DNA of 64,000 nt from Spongilla lacustris (taxonomy: Eukaryota > Porifera > Demospongiae > Spongillida > Spongillidae), in the NCBI GenBank assembly GCA_949361645.1, contig OX442427.1, positions 6,126,757 to 6,190,756 on the forward strand, written 5' to 3'. Positions 52,801 to 61,711 of the stretch are shown here, one piece after another (the stretch's first letter is position 1; each line of letters starts with the position of its first letter). The notes beneath the pieces were generated by a model. That model was not told the origin of the DNA, did not search any database, and was given only the letters and a program-made list of their open reading frames with translations. The translations under genes and the position numbers were made by a program.

Positions 52801-55800
52801 GGAAAGAGGGGTACTATGTAGGGGAAAGTAGGCTGAAGAACCAAGCGAGATCCTTGCATTGGTGGATGGAAAGGAGGGGGAGGACGTACCCAGGGCGGGG
52901 GTGGGGGGTAGTTTGGTGTACTTGGAATAGGAGCTGAATAAGTTGGAAGGGGTCGGCCGTAGTTTGAAGGGGCAATCAATGGCGGAAACCTTGCAACATT
53001 AACAGATCCTTGCATTGGTTGAAGGGGTGGTGGATGGGGCTGGGGACCGGACATAGAGCGAATTGGGGCATGAGAGGAGGGAAGAGGATGACCTGGTGAA
53101 GGGGGTGGTGAGGGAGGGTGTGGTGGAGGAGGAAATGTTTGGGCATTAGCTTGACTCCCAGGGCCCTGTGATGGTTGAATTCTAGCTTGATCAGTGCCCT
53201 GTGATGGTTGAGTTCTAGCTTGATCAGGGCCCTGTGACGGTTGAGTTCTAGCTTGATCCCCAGGGCCCTGTGATGGTTGAGTTCTAGCTTGATCAGGGCC
53301 CTGTGATGATTGAGTTCTAGCTTGACTCCCAGGGCCCTGTGACGATTGAGTTCTAGCTTGATCAGTGCCTTGTGACGATTGAGTTCTAGCTTGACTCCCA
53401 GGGCCCTGTGACGATTGAGTTCTAGCTTGATCAGTGCCCTGTGACGATTGAGTTCTAGCTTGACTCCCAGGGCCCTGTGACGATTGAGTTCTAGCTTGAT
53501 CAGGGCCCTGTGATGATTGAGTTCTAGCTTGACTCCCAGGGCCCTGTGACGATTGAGTTCTAGCTTGACTCCCAGGGCCCTGTGACGGTTGAGTTCTAGC
53601 TTGACTCCCAGGGCCCTGTGACGATTGAGTTCTAGCTTGACTCCCAGGGCCCTGTGACGATTGATTTCTAGCTTGACTCCCAGGGCCCTGTGACGATTGA
53701 CTTCTAGCTTGATCAGGGCCCTGTGAAGATTGAGTTCTAGCTTGATCAGGGCCCTGTGAAGATTGAGTTCTAGCTTGACTCCCAGGGCCCTGTGACGATT
53801 GAGTTCTAGCTTGATCAGGGCCCTGTGATGATTGAGTTCTAGCTTGACTCCCAGGGCCCTGTGACGATTGACTTCTAGCTTGATCAGGGCCCTGTGAAGA
53901 TTGAGTTCTAGCTTGATCAGGGCCCTGTGACGATTGAGTTCTAGCTTGACTCCCAGGGCCCTGTGACCATTGAGTTCTAGCATCATCCCTTGAACCTTCT
54001 TCAACATAAGCATTGATAACTCTACCACAGATTCTTTCTCCTGTCAACCTCTGGGCTGATCTAAGTTGATAATGCACACCATCACACTAACAACAAACAT
54101 TTGATAACCAAACACACACACACATGTATTGAATGTCAAAATACTATTATTATTTTGTAATGTGAATAAAACATACATAATTACACTAATATTACATGTA
54201 CATAAGCAAGTTAAACACACGCTATAGACAAAATGGCCCTGGAGTTGGCTCTCATCAGGGTCAAATTCAATCTGCCATAAATTGGCTTATACTGATGGCC
54301 TTAGGCTAGTGGCCAGTCTTCCAGCAAGTCTAGAGAGAATATGTTGAGCTTCTGGTCCCCAACATCTAAACTAATAATATCATTATTATATATCAAATCA
54401 TATGGTAATTAAACAACACCCCCAAGCCCAAAGTTCTTGGTGATCTTTTTGGTAGGCTGAGTTTCAACTTGATGCATTCCAATGCAAGAGCCATTCCCAC
54501 TAGGTCAGTGCCTTAATTGTTAGCATGTCAGCTTTCCAATATCTTCTTCTTTTTTTTGTTGCTTTTTGTGCATTATTTTAAAGTATCATAATAAGGCATA
54601 CCACAATAAAAAATTTGATCAAAACAAAAAAGGGTTCAAAGAGAATCCGACGGTCTAGGTTTAAAAAAAAAAAATACAGGTGCACATGTACATGTAAAAA
54701 GTGGTTTGACACAACTGCAGTCCTTAATAACTTATCATTAAGCACATTGCAATTGTTTAATTCTCAAATGTACATGTAAGTTTACAATGCTATGTATGGT
54801 ATACTGCACAAAGCTTTTGAAAAAACACAGTGTACATGTAGTTTAAAGATCCAGTTAACAGAGACATTACATGTATTGGCCATACACATAAACATGTACA
54901 CGTACATGCACTGCAAGCCAAACATGGTTATAACATTAGTTTCTCTGCTTGCAGAAACCATGCTATAACACACATGTAGTTCCATGTATGCAAGTTATAA
55001 GACTAAGGAATGGGGCATTAGTTATCTAAGGATCTTATCTGTACATGTAGTTATGCCAGGGTTATACCATTATGTCAGTGGTAGTTACCTCACAGTCATG
55101 CTAAAATATATTACAACTAAATGTGTGCTTTTCCCAATTGTCATAATTTAGTACATGTATAATCATATCTGTCTTGCAGTGATGTACACGTGCATGTATG
55201 TACATTGCTTAACTCATGTTTAAGTCACAAAAACTCTGAATGCATATGATAAGTCAAAGACTACAAGTTTTGATTGCACATGTGAACAATGATGCTGCTA
55301 TGGACCGCAGAGTATTCACGCACGCCAAGTGTACAAGTATAACTTTCTACGGTCACCCATGGATGCATTTGAAAGCCAGTAGTCCAGTACACAACAATTG
55401 TTTTATGTAATGCCAGGCTGGCTGGAGCTGAGCATTAGTAAATAGCCAAGTTAGATCGTGTCATTTAACAATTCAACAACCCCTTTTTTTTTTTTTTTGC
55501 GTGAGTAAATGGTTTGAGAGTATCTCTAATACCATCATATACTGGATACTCTGGTGACCTCTACCACCCCCATCACTTCAAAGTTAAATACAGGTTGTGA
55601 TGGTGGAATAATGTGCACGAGGGAGCACTAAATCTATAAAGCCAACTCAAACCCACTTCTGTGCGCTCTCATAGCTCCTGTACGAGATGCTAGCTGTTCC
55701 AGAGTTAAAGTCCAAAGAAATGAGTCTCCCCCCACAGTTATCAGCCATCATGTCGAGTGTTTTTGCCACTTTCTCACGGTTAGTCACCCTCGGGATCCCA

Positions 55801-58292
55801 AACACGATGACAGTGTTCCTGGCAGGCTGCTGCACATCAAAGGCGTGGAATAACAAAATATGGCTAACACAGTCACCACACACAGTACAGCCTGACACCA
55901 TTGTAACCATGAACTTGACACCTTTAACCACACACCTGTTATCAAATTCCTTTTTGCAGCGACTCATACACGCATACATTGTATATGTGCACGTATCAGT
56001 ATGCAATCGTTACAAACTTAATTTACAATCGGCCCAAATAAACATACTGGCTGAAAATGAGCAGGCTCCAGATCCAGTAAAAGACTCTCAAAAAGGACCA
56101 GGTTATTTGCAAACACCTTCAGGGCATCAGAGGTCTCTTTGTTGTGGACAAGAGTGATGGACATGTTGAGGGTGTGACGGAGATCCTTCAGTTCAGGAGC
56201 AAAGTTGACATCACTTGATATGAGGACCACAGTACAAGGAGGGTGGTAGGTGTGGGCAAATCGCCGCAGGCTTTGCCGAAGTTTGTCATCTGCAGCATTC
56301 TTGGCCACAGCACTGATGTGGACCAGAGTGACCTTATAGGAAGTAACAATACCTTAGTGGTAAATTTGCAAGAGCATATGAAACTGCATACCAGCAGTGG
56401 TGTGCAGGCTACTTCATGGCCACCCTCCACTGAGAGCCCACATGAGAACCAGGGCAGGGCTCTCAACAAGGTTAAGTAATGGCATAGACCTTTGTAACAA
56501 GTTGTTACTTTATTTTCAGCTTGCCCCCCCCCCCCTCCCCTCCAAAAGGTCACTGATACCCACCCACTGATGCCCCACACCAAGTAACTGATAAAAACAA
56601 ACAAGGTGAAAATGGTCAATGACATATGCATGTACACGTGCTAGACTACCTTTTACATTTGTTGAGAACACTTAACTCGACAAGTCTAACACTGTTACAT
56701 GGGGGTAGGCCGGAGATATTGACAACCCTACAATCTCAGACCACCTCTGCAGCATTGCATAAAATACATGTGTAGGTGTACTTCTGAAACCAGCATTCCT
56801 ACGATGTCTAGAGCAAGTAATGTTGTGATACATGCGTGTTATGCGTCACGTGTGTATTGGGATGTAGGCCATGTTGTGTACATATGCATAAGGATTTGAC
56901 AGCACTTACATGTATCGATTTAACAGATGGAAAAGCGCTTAATTCTTGAGTTGATGTATGCTAAATTTACACTATCAAAGCCGTATGATAAGCGTCTTCC
57001 TCAGATTGTAGGGGTTTTGTGTGAACCCCTATTGCCACATGACACTTGCTACAATATTCAACTTTGCACACTATTGTTTATTTGTCACACCTGCGCTTCT
57101 AAATGGAAATCAATTTGTCACATGTATGCCAATGGACAACAGCACAAATATAAATTTCTTTCCCCCACATACCTGAGACTTGTTGAGTTCATCCGTAATC
57201 CTCCTGTTCTCCTTGGTGATGTCACACACACAGACAAACTCAGCCTCTCTCTTCCCTTCAAAGAACATCTTCCTCATCTTGTTGGCTAACGCAAAGGCCG
57301 ACTTGAATTCTGGTATACGGCAGTTCTCAATGTCCCAGAACACACCCACTGGCTCCATCTGCATAACAGGAGGCGGTGCTGGGGGCGTGGCTAGACCAAG
57401 AGCAGTTATGAGAACAAAAGAAGGTCAAGATTGAAGCAGCTTCCCAATACTTGTCAGACCTCACTACTTCCCAATACTCACCACAACTCACTGCACCTTA
57501 CCAGCCATCACCCTGACCCAATACTCACCACAACTCACTTCAACATACATCAATCACAGACCATCACAACATATACACATAACCACATCTTACAAAAATT
57601 CCCAGGCATTAGAGAGCTGAACTAGACTTTACTTTCTGAACCATGCCTCTACTGATGTACATGTACATACAACTAACTGAACCCAGACCCTCCCATCCCC
57701 ATCTTACATACACCTCAATAAACTGTACTTACATCCAGTTCCTGTATGCACTTCGCACACGCAAACATAGCTCCCAAATACATATACCAAGGTAAAAATA
57801 CCATAAGTTCATACATTCTTTAATTTCATATATAATTTTCTGACGTACATGTGTACCAGCATTAGACATTAATCTCATTTCGATGCCTGCACTTCTCTAC
57901 TTCACAAAACACTTCAATCTTACTTCCGTAATCTTCGTTATAATTTATATTTTGTGGGCCACAAGAACAAATAAAATAAATGGCTAATGATGGTGCTTTA
58001 AAAGCTAATGCTGGTATTTGAAAGGATTAATTAAATTAAAGGCTACTTGACTTCAAAGGGGTTAATGGTTAATGATGGTACTTCAAAGGGTTAATGCAAT
58101 ATGGCTCATGTATTGTGCGGCACACATTACCCACATAACCCATTACACCTTACCTCCATGCACACTGGCCTGTAGCTCCTCCTCTTCACCATCAGCATTG
58201 TAAGTCACGTCTTCGTCGTTCAAGCAAAGCACTCGTGTAAGGCTGGTGGGGGGACGTATCAAGCGCTCCTCCCCCTCCTTGCGTTGGTTCAT
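38054..58292 (-). CDS. MARF1: MARF1-like NYN RNase with RRM, two novel modules and LOTUS array
   Basis: Twenty-three coding exons join in phase (5997 nt, 1998 aa): 58154-58292, 57173-57390, 56048-56332, 55657-55829, 52599-54060, 50592-50842, 49866-49946, 49080-49295, 48575-48770, 48386-48505, 47926-48185, 46951-47031, 45443-45649, 44312-44531, 43941-43989, 42025-42203, 40573-40788, 40187-40408, 40064-40132, 39772-39966, 39441-39692, 38857-39072, 38054-38743. NYN nuclease (residues ~70-214) keeps acidic motifs [19 protein letters not shown] and [10 protein letters not shown] as in vertebrate MARF1. RRM (~216-290; VIVFGIP). Then a Gln/Ser repeat, a Pro-rich stretch, two ~280-aa modules ending in LOTUS (~728-1007, ~1008-1303), and about seven more LOTUS domains to ~1830. 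Vertebrate MARF1 is a germline RNase that binds and cleaves mRNAs. The MNQRK start is the first ATG; an in-frame TGA lies upstream, and an untranslated first exon is likely. Confidence 0.9.
39193..39300. repeat. (GTAT)n microsatellite in an intron
   Basis: About 12 uninterrupted TATG units, then degenerate ones, in the intron between LOTUS exons 38857-39072 and 39441-39692. Frames here read Tyr-Val-Cys-Met repeats and are artefacts. Confidence 0.95.
41040..41960. mobile_element. degenerate copies of the TGGGACAGT palindromic family
   Basis: The intron contains an inverted arm (41075-41290, GAATTTGAAGCGATTTGATTA) and a fuller copy (about 41310-41940) with the shared core GATTCGCGCCAATGATATAATC-like and CCAAATCATTGGCGC. 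Terminal repeats are not preserved. Related to 24814-25634 and 42353-43183, but more diverged. Confidence 0.65.
42353..43183. mobile_element. palindromic element, 831 bp, TSD TATA
   Basis: Ends are TGGGACAGTGTCCAGCAAAA and its complement, flanked by TATA (42349-42352 and 43184-43187). The arms pair over almost their full length around a core with GATTCGCGCCAATGATATAATC. Same design as 24814-25634 but with different outer arm sequence. It lies in a MARF1-like intron. Confidence 0.85.
43386..43826. mobile_element. MITE-like element, 441 bp, CAATGGACC termini
   Basis: Terminal inverted repeats of about 25 bp: CAATGGACCTTTTGCCTTTG at the left and CAATGGACCCTTTGCCTTCT on the complement at the right. 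Inside, a GGGGGGGCAACTT block occurs twice. A 150-codon minus-strand frame crosses it, with no other coding evidence. With 42353-43183 it fills most of this intron. Confidence 0.65.
44560..45440. other. MARF1-like intron, no other feature
   Basis: AT-rich intron sequence between exons 44312-44531 and 45443-45649, with a pyrimidine-rich acceptor tract (CCCTCCCCCCTCCCC on the minus strand). Nothing else seen. Confidence 0.6.
45660..46940. other. MARF1-like intron, TACATG-rich
   Basis: Intron between exons 45443-45649 and 46951-47031. It holds scattered TACATGTACATG palindromes and no supported exon. Confidence 0.5.
47229..47545. mobile_element. candidate solo LTR, ~317 bp
   Basis: The block begins TGTAAGGGTCTGGGG and ends GGAAACCTCTACA (TG...CA). 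It has a TATA-like CTATTTAAAC at about 47402, and its base composition stands out from the TACATG-rich intron around it. The flanks are TACAT and TACAC, a possible 5-bp duplication with one mismatch, weak evidence in TACAT-rich DNA. No internal region or second LTR was found. Confidence 0.4.
49527..49605. repeat. (AC)n microsatellite
   Basis: Imperfect AC repeat with CT and AT interruptions, in the intron between exons 49080-49295 and 49866-49946. Confidence 0.95.
49735..49865. repeat. (AC)n microsatellite abutting a splice donor
   Basis: AC repeat that runs straight into the minus-strand donor of exon 49866-49946 (AAGCG|GTGTGTGTG), so the donor itself is formed by the microsatellite. Confidence 0.9.
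51455..52520. repeat. 25-bp minisatellite filling a MARF1-like intron
   Basis: About 40 units of CATCCTTCCCTGGACACC plus TGTACAA, with recurrent variants: a CACA insertion, CTATACAA, a shorter CACCTTCC unit and doubled GGACACCTG. Higher-order blocks of several units are themselves repeated. Because the unit has no stop, frames stay open for 366-424 codons on both strands; they start and end with the repeat and have no splice links to the coding exons. Confidence 0.95.
53155..53990 (-). repeat. coding minisatellite, 33/36-bp units ([10 protein letters not shown])
   Basis: Inside exon 52599-54060, about 24 units encode [12 protein letters not shown] (36 bp) or [11 protein letters not shown] (33 bp). 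All units and the few variants (S/P, R/S, T/N changes) keep the frame, and the exon length (1462 nt) is what the flanking splice phases need. The segment (about residues 295-570) is probably a disordered linker between the RRM and the modules. Copy number is probably polymorphic. Confidence 0.9.
54061..55656. other. MARF1-like intron splitting the RRM
   Basis: Phase-2 intron between YESAQK and [15 protein letters not shown]-rich with TACATG motifs. No other feature. Confidence 0.6.
56333..57172. other. MARF1-like intron inside the NYN domain
   Basis: Phase-0 intron between ELNKSQ and [18 protein letters not shown]. It contains a C-run near 56525. A 120-codon plus-strand frame here overlaps the NYN exon antisense and is a shadow. 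Confidence 0.6.
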
Positions 58293-58890
58293 GATGACCA
58301 CACCACGCTGCGAGCGTAGAATGCTGTCAAATCATCTGTCGTTGTCACAACCTTCACACTCAACCACAGATTACTATCTTATGTTATTATTGGTGAATGT
58401 GTATCTCGTGACATACATGTAGGCCTACTCGTAGATTATCTATGATCATTCAATGTTTATCACTGGATGCCATAAATAGCATATACATGTACACGCACGT
58501 AAACCTACACTCAATACGTAAAAAAAAAAAGGAGGCACAGAACGCACACAGCTTGTGCACATAGCACTATGGTCGTCGCGTGTAACACTCAAAGAGCAAC
58601 GCACAAGCACACATATTTCAGATAGTAGACAGTTCACTCACAAGGCGAATGGTGCTCGACACCTATTACTAACAAGAGATGAGGTAAGCGCCCTCTTTCG
58701 TGCTGTCTTATAATCTAAGGCTAGCTAGCTCAACAAAAGTAAATGTGACGCAACACTTTTATTTATGGGAATTCAGGGTTAAAATAAATTTTGCAGAAAT
58801 TAATAATTTGGTTTATTAAATATTTTGTTTACGTACGTACCATGGTACCAAGAACATGACATGTACGTACATGAACTAGGAACTGGAAAG
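58293..58890. promoter_or_regulatory. 5' flank of the MARF1-like gene
   Basis: The first coding exon continues upstream to a likely acceptor (TTTGACAG| at about 58315), so an untranslated exon should lie further right, perhaps near 58630-58680. No TATA box recognised. The promoter position is inferred from the gene structure only. Confidence 0.3.
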
Positions 58891-58944
58891 CAGTGGCGTA
58901 GCTACGGTAGGGCCTGGCAGGGCCTAGGCCCTACCAACCGAGGT

Positions 58945-59140
58945 GCTTAATAATAATAATAATAAATTACATAACACAATACATATAGATACGCACCCAC
59001 ACACAATACAAACAATTACACACAAAGTTCATCCACCTGCTGCACAAGGTGGGAGTAGGAACGACTCAGAATGGCACGAGCGTTAGATCTGATTAAAGAA
59101 TGACTGAGGCGACCAAAGAGGTCAGTCAGTGCCATAGATT
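58945..59140 (-). mobile_element. non-LTR retrotransposon 3' end, fragment 2
   Basis: On the minus strand a frame encodes SKSMALTDLFGRLSHSLIRS and NARAILSRS, ends ...VDELCV-stop, and is followed by a (TTA)n-type tail (58949-58963). Same family as 36305-36605 and 59144-59760, opposite orientation to the latter. Confidence 0.6.
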
Positions 59141-59143
59141 TAG

Positions 59144-59717
59144 ATGTATTCCTTAATAATAATAATAATAATAATAATAGAGGTTGGGTATGGCTTTACA
59201 TCTGAGGAGCGCCACACGCGACCAGCTGATGTCCTGGCAGCAAACTGGATGATGGGAAAGCCTGCTGCATTTGACTTTACTATCACATCACCGCTAACCT
59301 CAAGTAATTTACCTGAAGCGAGTGTGACAGCAGGGTCTGCAGCCTTTGCAGCAGAGGAGAGGAAGCATAAGGCCAATGACTCCAAATGTGCAGAACTGGG
59401 TTGGGTATGCATCCCAATAGCTGTGGAGACCTATGGGTGTTGGGGCACTGAAGCAAAGTGGGCACTATCGCAGCTAGCCTCTCGCTTGGCCACACGTCAG
59501 AACTGCCCAAAGTCTGCAGCTATCACAGCCCTATATCAGAGGTTGAGCATGACCCTTGTTAGGGCAAATGTGAGGGCTCTTCTTTCAAGGGCTATCTCAG
59601 ACACAGGCTACTGATATATTATTTAGTCTAGGTGGTAGGTAATGTAACGTTATGTGCTTGTTTATCTGTATTGTATTATATATAAAATATTATAGTAATA
59701 ATATGTATAATTATTAA

Positions 59718-59750
<33 letters not shown>

Positions 59751-59760
59751 CACCCTCGAA
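59144..59760 (+). mobile_element. non-LTR retrotransposon 3' end, fragment 3
   Basis: Open frame to the stop at 59612-59614, then a 3' region and an (AAT)n tail to about 59750. The protein holds RPADVLAANW, AFDFTITSPL, an AEERKH segment, CIPIAVETYGCWG, QLASRLATRQ and LVRANVRALLSRA. The spaced D...FDxT...E-x-x-K pattern looks like a PD-(D/E)XK nuclease fold, as used by some site-specific retrotransposons; that is inference. Such tails often follow a reverse transcriptase, which is missing here (5' truncated). Confidence 0.65.
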
Positions 59761-60667
59761 GTAAATAATACTAGCACGCGCTCCGGCGATCGAGACTCAG
59801 CATACTGATGATACAAATATATTCAGTTACCGGTATTTTTAAAAATGAATAGTACCGATCAGAATAAATAAGATCGCGTAAACAGCTCCCTATTGTCGTA
59901 TTGATCTGGTTAAGGTGTAATACAAGTGCGGCTTTGAAATCATGAATCCCTGTGACCGTATACGTATCCTTCGCGGCTTTGAGTGCGTCTTAAACGATGA
60001 AGACTTTAAGATTAACAGTCCAAAGGCTAAGTGCGCTATTAAAACGGCACAAAGTTTGATGTCGTGGTCATCGAGAGAAGAAAACGTCAAAGAACTGGCA
60101 AAAGTACGCGTATCAATGCTACAAATACAAAGCTATACGCACCATCAAAACTGAAGCATTTATTACACAGTGGTACGCAGCGTAGACCACGCTACACGAA
60201 CATACCTTTTAAAACAAACAGTCGTACATGTATAGGATGGCTAAGATCACGGGATAGTAGTGAATTGACTCCTCGCAACTTCTCGCGACACCTTCTGAAG
60301 GTTCAACTGTGTTTTACATCAACGGAAGGTCACCCTGACTCACCCAATAATAAATAATACATCATGGCACGCAGAAATCATTAACCTAACAAGAACAACT
60401 TCAAAAAAACGCGTATCTCAAACTGTTAAGGACTTGGAGGGATAGTTATGCTGCAAGGTTTGAAAATACGCCGCTTATCGTGTAAATGATACTTGAACAA
60501 CAAAAAAAAGTATGGCAAAACTCAAACTGATTTCGAGGTTATGTAGAAGAAATGATAAAACGCTTACAAGTAGTAGATCGCTTGAACCAGAATTCCACTT
60601 CTTTTTGTCAAAATTGAAGGTGCGAACAACCGTATCACGGAGTGTCTGCTATAGGCGATTTAGTGTG

Positions 60668-60719
60668 GCGCGCGAAGCGCGCAGTACGGCGCCGAAGGCG
60701 CCTCGTCCGCGAAGCGGAC
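60668..60719. repeat. three consecutive perfect hairpins with GAA loops
   Basis: GCGCGC-GAA-GCGCGC (60668-60682), GGCGCC-GAA-GGCGCC (60688-60702) and GTCCGC-GAA-GCGGAC (60705-60719). Each is a 6-bp perfect stem with the same three-base loop but a different stem, so stem pairing and not sequence is what recurs. Confidence 0.85.
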
Positions 60720-61711
60720 TCGGGACGAGGCCGTTCAATTTTTTTCGGGTGCCAGTCTTTCGGGTGGCAATTTGACCCCAAACCTACGGGACAGCCTTGG
60801 GGGAACAGCCTTGTCAACATCTTTACCCTAAACACTTTAATATCCTAGTGCTGCTAATGTTATTCTAACGTTACCGTTTAGAACCATGCGCTCACGTGAC
60901 ATGCTTCCAATCCCTCTCTAAATAATCTATGATTTCATGAACTCCTGCCAATACATTTAATTTATTTATGGTTACATGTAGAGAGTATAACGGCTCCATA
61001 CAAAAAAGATGCCTGTTACTGTTACAGTCGTCGTCTGCTTGGTTCTGACTTGTTTCCAAATGTGAACAGACATTCACTTAAGAACTGGAAGCATGCGATT
61101 ACAGACAATCAGATTCAGCTCTTTCAATTGAATCAATATACACATAATTCACAACTTTTTTTTTTCTAGCTGCATGAGCAGGAGGGGTGCCACCCTCCGC
61201 ACTGACTCTGGCCTCTCCAGGCGCGCGTTTTCATTGATGGCAGAAACCGTCCAAAAATGCTAATTAAACATTGAAGATACTCTGAGTCTCAGTGTCGCTT
61301 TTTCTAAATGAATGAACGGTGAGTTCAGTAGTACGTACCTTTAGGCTAAGTTTAGGTCATGATCGGCGCATCGAGCATTAGAGGGGCTGGATCCGTAATT
61401 TTTTGCGTAGTTTTGGAGGGTTTTCCAAGGCTTCTGGGTCTGGGGGAGCTTACAGCGCTCCCCCATACCCCCTAGCTGGGCGGGAGGGGGCTATGCCCCC
61501 TCCCGCACCCTTCCCGGCACAGGACGGCTCCGCCTATGGATCAGCCCCCCCCCCCCCCCCCCCCCCAACTGTCCAATCCAGTGTGTGCCCTACCACACAT
61601 ATCATCCTGGCTACGCCACTGTGGAAAGGACCAACAAAGTTTAAGTATTTCAAATGATCAATGCAATTTTTTAATAACAGCTCTTAGCTGGAAGAGTGTA
61701 AGGTGTCTGAA

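Larger units (their letters stand above)
58891..61621. mobile_element. composite TIR element, 2731 bp, 7-bp TSD TGGAAAG
   Basis: Starts CAGTGGCGTAGC (58891) and ends GGCTACGCCACTG (61621). Both flanks are TGGAAAG (58884-58890 and 61622-61628). The ends resemble those common on hAT-like elements, but hAT normally makes 8 bp, so the superfamily is open. It holds two inverted retrotransposon ends (58945-59760), a row of hairpins (60668-60719) and the dispersed repeat at 61276-61575. No intact transposase was seen. Short plus-strand frames at 59942-60357 may be its decayed gene. Confidence 0.75.

Noticed and set aside
52976..54028. 350-codon minus-strand frame of [12 protein letters not shown] repeats
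   Set aside because: It is the +1 shadow of the coding minisatellite in exon 52599-54060, whose own frame fits the RRM and the splice phases.
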